Part shown: positions 60,425 to 64,000 of the stretch, one piece after another | Layout of the letters: every line of letters begins with the position of its first letter | How positions within the stretch are numbered: position 1 is the first letter of the stretch | NCBI RefSeq assembly: GCF_004362895.1 | Contig: NZ_SNXI01000011.1 | Location: 19,812-83,811 of the forward strand | Direction of reading: 5' to 3' | Length of the DNA stretch: 64,000 nt | Origin: Idiomarina aquatica | GTDB lineage: Bacteria > Pseudomonadota > Gammaproteobacteria > Enterobacterales > Alteromonadaceae | The notes under the pieces: model-generated | Told to the model about the DNA's origin: nothing | Database searches by the model: none | The model's input: only the letters and a program-made list of their open reading frames with translations | Translations under genes and position numbers: made by a program

Positions 60425-60805
60425 ATGGGAAGTACTGGTTCAGGGAGCTTTACTGATTACTCAGGCACACCGCCATCGGAATCAGGAAACGGAATGGCTG
60501 GTGGCGCCAGTGGCACTGATCGCTGTTTGCAGGCTTTTACTGTTGGACTGGAAGAAGTTGCTCAGAGTGAATATTACGACAAACTAAGAAGATTACCGAA
60601 TAAAGGTGAAACACTAAAAATCCTTCTGGACGGGCGACTTTTTGCTGTTAATGAACAAGGAATGAAAGTGGGGGCACTACCAACTTCGCACAACTACCTA
60701 GCAGGGTGTCTCAAAGATGGTTTTACATATTCAGGAATAATCACAATGGCTACAGAACAGCCTGTACCAAGAGTTTCAGCCGACTTTGTAGCTGATGATG
60801 CGTGA
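60425..60805 (+). CDS. Small protein with Gly/Ser-rich N-terminus, cassette gene 1
   Basis: 126 aa, family not recognised. It begins Met-Gly-Ser; residues 1-30 are Gly/Ser-rich and probably disordered (GSTGSGSFTDYSG, GNGMAGGASG). A helical segment follows (CLQAFTVGLEEVAQSEYYDKL), then a beta-rich domain (GETLKILLDGRLFAVNEQGMKVGALP, NYLAGCLKDGFTYSGII). A small N-terminal residue after Met would let Met aminopeptidase expose Gly2. That makes it a candidate partner or substrate for the QueC-like enzyme encoded two genes downstream. It overlaps gene 2 by 11 nt. Confidence 0.75.
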   Translation: MGSTGSGSFTDYSGTPPSESGNGMAGGASGTDRCLQAFTVGLEEVAQSEYYDKLRRLPNKGETLKILLDGRLFAVNEQGMKVGALPTSHNYLAGCLKDGFTYSGIITMATEQPVPRVSADFVADDA

Positions 60806-62135
60806 GGTTTCTGATAAGCCGCTGCTGATCGGTGAAGTCTACGTCGACTATACCCTGCCTAAAATAGGGGGTGATCAAAAAGTTCGTCTTGGAGGATTGG
60901 TTCATGCCGCCCGCGGTCTTTGGGCAGCTGATATAGCCTATGCTGTAGCTGCCATTTGTCCAGCTTACCTTAGAACCGAAACTGAGAATTATCTGAAGTC
61001 ACATGGTTGCACTGAAGTCATATGGCTAGGTGCAGTTTTCGATGCCCCAAACGTGATGATTATAGGGGACCCAACTGAGACATCAGACCAGGGCTATGAT
61101 GATTTAATGAGGCAAGTAAAAAGGATAGTTTTCGAAGATGTCGATAGTACTTTAGACAGATTCAGACAGGTTGTTATTTTCCCCGGAAAATTTGAGCTTG
61201 GTTACTTAGCGAAAGTTTTGCATCTAGATGCTACCGTCTTCCTAGATATCGCTTATGACGTTGGCTCCTTAGCAGAATTAAACTGTTTCGTTGGCCGAAT
61301 TCATGGTTTGTTTATTTCAACTTCATCAGGACTTTTTCTAAATAATTGGTCTAGCGACATAACAGGTCTAATCGAAGGCTCCCGCTCATTAGGTGCCAGC
61401 CACTTGATTTTAAAGGAAAATAGAGGAGGGAGCCGTTTATTCGACCTCAAAAATAGTAAAGTCATTGAGTTACCGGCTTCTTTGTCCTCAACAGTTAACT
61501 CGGTCGGTGTAGGAGACTCGTATACTGCCGTTGCGTCTGCTTTAGTCCCAACATTAGGATGGCATGAAGCTATCGTCCGAGGTGTGCAGGTTGCGACTGC
61601 TTATACTCAAACAACTTTTCCTGACGACCTCAAGTTAGATGTGACGCGACAATTCAATCTTGATGATGAAACTTTCATGAATCTTGGGGGGTGTAGGCTA
61701 CCTTGGCATGAAAGGCCGAAGTATAAAATTTATATGGCGGGGCCGGACTTCACTTACATAAACAAGCCCGAATTTGATAGTGCGCTAGATTCATTAAATT
61801 ATCATAACTTTAACGTCAGGCGACCTGTAAAAGAAAACGGAGAGTTGAAAAGAGATGCTGCGCTTTCGGAGCTATTAAGTGTGTACTCCAGTGATTATCA
61901 ACTCTTAGTTGAGTGCGATTTATTATTTGCTGTCCCGCTTGAACGTGACCCTGGCACTTTGGTTGAGGTCGGATTGGCTATTGCTATGGGGATTCCAGTG
62001 ATAACTTTTGACCCAAGACACGAAAACCAAAACACCATGGTTATAGGTGGAAGTGCGGCTTATAGTGATAGTTTGGGTGAATGTATCAATGCCGTGTTTT
62101 CTCAAATTTCAAACATGCGAGCTGAAACGTCATGA
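60795..62135 (+). CDS. PfkB-like kinase fused to nucleoside 2-deoxyribosyltransferase, cassette gene 2
   Basis: 446 aa. Residues about 8-275 resemble a PfkB/ribokinase sugar or nucleoside kinase: LLIGEVYVDYTLP at the start and the anion-hole/catalytic motif GVGDSYTAV with Asp241. Residues 309-446 are a nucleoside 2-deoxyribosyltransferase-like domain: YKIYMAGPDF, ECDLLFAVPL and DPGTLVEVGLAIAMGIPVITFD, with the catalytic Glu at 391. Together they could cleave or exchange a (deoxy)nucleoside and phosphorylate a product. It overlaps both neighbours, by 11 and 4 nt. Confidence 0.82.
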   Translation: MMREVSDKPLLIGEVYVDYTLPKIGGDQKVRLGGLVHAARGLWAADIAYAVAAICPAYLRTETENYLKSHGCTEVIWLGAVFDAPNVMIIGDPTETSDQGYDDLMRQVKRIVFEDVDSTLDRFRQVVIFPGKFELGYLAKVLHLDATVFLDIAYDVGSLAELNCFVGRIHGLFISTSSGLFLNNWSSDITGLIEGSRSLGASHLILKENRGGSRLFDLKNSKVIELPASLSSTVNSVGVGDSYTAVASALVPTLGWHEAIVRGVQVATAYTQTTFPDDLKLDVTRQFNLDDETFMNLGGCRLPWHERPKYKIYMAGPDFTYINKPEFDSALDSLNYHNFNVRRPVKENGELKRDAALSELLSVYSSDYQLLVECDLLFAVPLERDPGTLVEVGLAIAMGIPVITFDPRHENQNTMVIGGSAAYSDSLGECINAVFSQISNMRAETS

Positions 62136-62752
62136 AACAAGCAATGTTAATAGCTTCTGGAGGGCTAGACTCAACTACGGTGGCTTATGAACTCGTCAAT
62201 CAGGGTGTTGTGGTAAAGCCAGTCTTTTTCGATTATGGACAACATTGTGTGGAAACTGAGTGGAAAAGGCTAAACGAGGTCCTACCTAACGGCGTAGAGC
62301 CTCCTGAACGAATAGACATCAGTGGAATATTCAAAGGTTCTAGTTCCCGTTTGGTCTTGGAGGCAAACCTCTGGAAGGACCCAGTTAAAGATGATGATCT
62401 ATACATTCCTTACAGGACAATGCTATTCTTCGCCGCCGCAGCGGCTCGAGCTCAAACCCTGGGTATTTTTGACGTTTTTACTGGGTTCATAAATAGTAAT
62501 CACGCTAAAGAAATCGATTGTAGTGCATCTTTTCTGAATGGTTTGGATGAGCTAGCAGAAAATGTAGGGGTAGTTCGATTCCACTCACCATTTAGGTATT
62601 CATCAAAGCGTGACGTACTAGAAAAGGCGCTAGAGCTAAAGGTTCCGGTCGGGCGAACATTTTCTTGTCAAGCTGCATCATTGTTCCCCTGCGGAGCCTG
62701 TCCTAACTGCGTTGAAAGGTTAAATGCATTGCACGAATTAAATTTAATATGA
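62132..62752 (+). CDS. QueC-like 7-cyano-7-deazaguanine synthase family protein, cassette gene 3
   Basis: 206 aa ATP pyrophosphatase. The PP-loop SGGLDSTT is at 9-16. The QueC zinc site is kept: Cys179, Cys187, Cys190 and Cys193 (CGACPNC). YIPYRTMLF replaces the usual QueC block YxPxRNxxF. True QueC makes preQ0 with QueD and QueE, and none of those genes is nearby. Its operon links it to the QueC-like proteins of defence systems (Cap9 of type IV CBASS, QatC). ATGA overlaps at both ends. Confidence 0.87.
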   Translation: MKQAMLIASGGLDSTTVAYELVNQGVVVKPVFFDYGQHCVETEWKRLNEVLPNGVEPPERIDISGIFKGSSSRLVLEANLWKDPVKDDDLYIPYRTMLFFAAAAARAQTLGIFDVFTGFINSNHAKEIDCSASFLNGLDELAENVGVVRFHSPFRYSSKRDVLEKALELKVPVGRTFSCQAASLFPCGACPNCVERLNALHELNLI

Positions 62753-63414
62753 TGAACATAAAGCAAGCTTCGACAATAGACTTATTAACTGCTGCAAGAA
62801 AAATAGCAGATTATTCCTCTAGAGAATTTGGGGAAAACCTTGCTTTGAGTAATAGAAGAGCGGCTTTTAATCACATGGGCGCTGTGTTGGCAGATTCAGT
62901 TCTCCAAGCAGGGCTCAACTACGCCACAGTCGTTCGCCCTCGGGTTGAATATATTATAGAGCAATTCCCTACTACTAATACTGTTAGTAATCTATTGACG
63001 CTAATTAATGAGGGGCAGACAGCATCTATACTGCAGTGGAAACATCATCTTAAGATAATGAGATTTGAGCTTCTCGTTAATTTTTTATATCAAGAGAATG
63101 TAGAAGCTACAGATGACTTGCGGATTAGGCTTACAGACGAAAACTTCAAGTCTGGCTTACTATCAATTAATGGAATCGGGCCTAAAACTGTTGATTATAT
63201 GGCATGCTTAGTGGGGATTGAATCGATAGCAGTTGATCGACATGTACGAGCATATGCGAAAAAAGTTGGTATTGTTAATGACGACTACTACTTTCTTCAA
63301 CGCGCATTTTCTTACGCAGCGGATTTAATGAATACCTCTCGTAGGGAATTTGACTCTTGGTTATGGCAAGTGAGCTCATTAAAGCTGAAACCTCAGTTAG
63401 AACTGAGTATTTAA
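62749..63414 (+). CDS. HhH-GPD DNA glycosylase/lyase (OGG/EndoIII-like), cassette gene 4
   Basis: 221 aa. The helix-hairpin-helix motif LLSINGIGPKTVDYMACLVG carries Lys146 at the position of the bifunctional lyase lysine. The catalytic Asp163 is in AVDRHVRAYAKKVGI. No iron-sulfur cysteine loop is seen at the C-terminus, so it is closer to OGG-type than EndoIII-type enzymes. It would excise a modified base from DNA or cleave an N-glycosidic bond in a nucleotide. It overlaps the QueC-like gene by 4 nt. Confidence 0.82.
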   Translation: MMNIKQASTIDLLTAARKIADYSSREFGENLALSNRRAAFNHMGAVLADSVLQAGLNYATVVRPRVEYIIEQFPTTNTVSNLLTLINEGQTASILQWKHHLKIMRFELLVNFLYQENVEATDDLRIRLTDENFKSGLLSINGIGPKTVDYMACLVGIESIAVDRHVRAYAKKVGIVNDDYYFLQRAFSYAADLMNTSRREFDSWLWQVSSLKLKPQLELSI

Positions 63415-63415
63415 T

Positions 63416-63436
63416 TTTCTTAGATTGACTAAGAAA
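63416..63436 (+). terminator. Possible hairpin after the cassette
   Basis: Stem TTTCTTAG / CTAAGAAA with loop ATTGA, 1 nt after the last stop. There is no following T tract, so it may only stabilise the 3' end. The rest of 63437-63534 shows no gene. Confidence 0.35.
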
Positions 63437-63534
63437 GCCATAAACCGGTGAGTATTGCGGTTAGCCTAATTCGATAAGCATGACGAATAAACCGTAATGC
63501 ATTGATTTAATTGGATTTAAAATGAATTTCAACA

Positions 63535-63593
63535 AGCAGTTCCAGAACATCGAATAATGCATTTTGACGTAGCCTGCGGTTCTACCGCAGGTG
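63535..63593 (+). repeat. Right att-like repeat (attR), displaced yicC 3' end
   Basis: Encodes a yicC-like tail (KQFQNIE and stop) followed by the hairpin CCTGCGGT-TCT-ACCGCAGG. It aligns with 49644-49702. The divergence suggests that the native tail was replaced by an island-borne copy on the left, as expected after site-specific integration. Confidence 0.75.
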
Positions 63594-63598
63594 AGAGC

Positions 63599-63751
63599 TC
63601 ATAGTTCAGTAAACCTCAGCAATCGAACAATATTTAACGCATCATCAATACCTCGGTGATGCGTGCCTTCAAAAGACAAACCGTGATATTTAAGCGCATT
63701 GGCTAAGCCAGCGCTACGACTGTTCACTTTCCCCTGACGCCACTGTTGTTA
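63599..63751 (-). pseudogene. Truncated 3'-5' exonuclease (DEDDh family), C-terminal remnant
   Basis: The minus strand reads KVNSRSAGLANALKYHGL then FEGTHHRGIDDALNIVRLL up to the stop at 63599-63601. This is the C-terminal exonuclease III motif region (His-x4-Asp type) of the KapD-like/ERI exonucleases. Upstream the frame is lost at a TAA next to the end of an IS element at 63753, so the gene is cut. Confidence 0.75.
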
Positions 63752-63752
63752 T

Positions 63753-64000
63753 GTAAGCGTAACGCGAACCACACAACCGGCCAAGATAATTGACGCTAGG
63801 GTGTGAGCTCGATATTCCAGGGCAGTAAGTGGTCGATATTATCGCTGTCGTTAATGAGTGGCCACTGCTTGAACAGGCTCATCAGGTAGTCAATCGGTTG
63901 CAGGCGGCCTTGTTGAATAAATAGGGAACTTTCCCGGTTAGCGTTGATCAGATCACCGAACCCACGCTGATACTGGACACTGCAATGAGCAAAGCAAAGT
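63753..64000. mobile_element. IS66-family element, one end (continues beyond window)
   Basis: It begins GTAAGCGTAACGCG, and GTAAGCG is the typical start of IS66-family terminal repeats. A transposase C-terminus is encoded inwards. The insertion interrupts the exonuclease gene. The other end is outside the window. Confidence 0.7.
63796..64000 (-). CDS. IS66-type transposase (TnpC), C-terminal end, partial
   Basis: About 67 codons, 5' part outside the window. The end reads RLQPIDYLMSLFKQWPLI then DHLLPWNIELTP. The closing 'LLPWN' block is typical of the IS66 transposase C-terminal domain. The stop is at 63796-63798, 43 nt from the IS end. Confidence 0.68.
   Translation of the reverse strand, partial: LCFAHCSVQYQRGFGDLINANRESSLFIQQGRLQPIDYLMSLFKQWPLINDSDNIDHLLPWNIELTP

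Larger units (their letters stand above)
49644..63593. mobile_element. Genomic island at the yicC 3' end (defence island)
   Basis: About 13.9 kb bounded by imperfect direct repeats. Contents: DUF3800 gene, AlpA-like gene, type I restriction operon with three accessory genes, and the four-gene QueC/OGG cassette. Base composition appears more AT-rich than the flanks, most clearly in 60400-63500. No integrase is present between the repeats, so the element is either non-autonomous or has lost it. Confidence 0.75.

Noticed and set aside
60425..63414. Reading the cassette as type IV CBASS or as a queuosine biosynthesis operon
   Set aside because: No CD-NTase, TGT-like or effector gene is adjacent, and queD, queE and queF are absent. 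The QueC-like protein also differs in the YIPYRTMLF block.
60425..63414. Reading the cassette as the Dpd DNA-modification system
   Set aside because: No DpdA-like TGT, DpdB/C or helicase genes are seen; only a QueC-like and a glycosylase-like component are shared in theme.
1..64000. CRISPR array, rRNA, tRNA, riboswitch
   Set aside because: No regularly spaced repeats, no rRNA or tRNA sequences and no recognisable riboswitch leader were seen in a manual read of both strands.

Overview
The window is bacterial chromosome from a gammaproteobacterium. Gene content and order point to the Alteromonadales, most likely Idiomarina or a close relative. Blocks also known from E. coli and Vibrio appear in order: priA/rpmE/metJ-metL, argS-ftsN-hslVU-rraA, yihY-dtd-yiiD, typA/glnA-glnL-glnG, rph-pyrE and yicC. 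A complete hut cluster fits an amino-acid-degrading lifestyle. The genus is an inference from gene content; no 16S or marker comparison was possible.

Layout. 1-3302 (minus): a reduced type IV pilus assembly operon pilM-pilN-(pilO/pilP fused)-pilQ, with pilQ running off the left edge. 3434-10580: mrcA, metL, metJ with a tandem met box, a short malic enzyme and rpmE. 10751-20095: priA, argS, ftsN, hslV, hslU, an EAL-domain phosphodiesterase and rraA. 20095-26407: hutG, hutI, hutC, hutU and hutH, with a HutC-type operator between hutI and hutC. 26397-32642: yiiD, dtd, yihY and a run of small stress or envelope genes. 32691-41995: typA, then the nitrogen regulon glnA-glnL-glnG with a sigma-54 promoter and three NtrC sites, then cpxR-cpxA with a CpxR box, then a PldB-like lipase. 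41985-49666: fieF, a frameshifted trmL, a tandem periplasmic binding protein, a cyanophycinase-like peptidase, pyrE, rph, smrA and yicC.

49644-63593 is a genomic island of about 13.9 kb inserted at the 3' end of yicC. It is bounded by imperfect 59-nt direct repeats that carry the last yicC codons and its terminator hairpin. It holds a DUF3800 gene, an AlpA-like DNA-binding gene and a six-gene type I restriction operon (hsdR-hsdM-hsdS plus helix-hairpin-helix, FRG-domain and membrane-anchored genes). Divergently from these runs a tightly overlapping four-gene cassette at 60425-63414. To the right lie a truncated exonuclease gene and the end of an IS66-family element.

The four-gene cassette is the strongest candidate for an undescribed system. 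It encodes (1) a small protein starting Met-Gly-Ser with a Gly/Ser-rich N-terminus, (2) a PfkB-type kinase fused to a nucleoside 2-deoxyribosyltransferase, (3) a QueC-like 7-cyano-7-deazaguanine synthase and (4) an HhH-GPD (OGG/EndoIII-like) DNA glycosylase. QueC-like and OGG-like proteins occur together as accessories of type IV CBASS, but there is no CD-NTase or TGT gene here. The cassette therefore looks like a separate nucleobase-modification defence module sharing the island with a type I restriction system.
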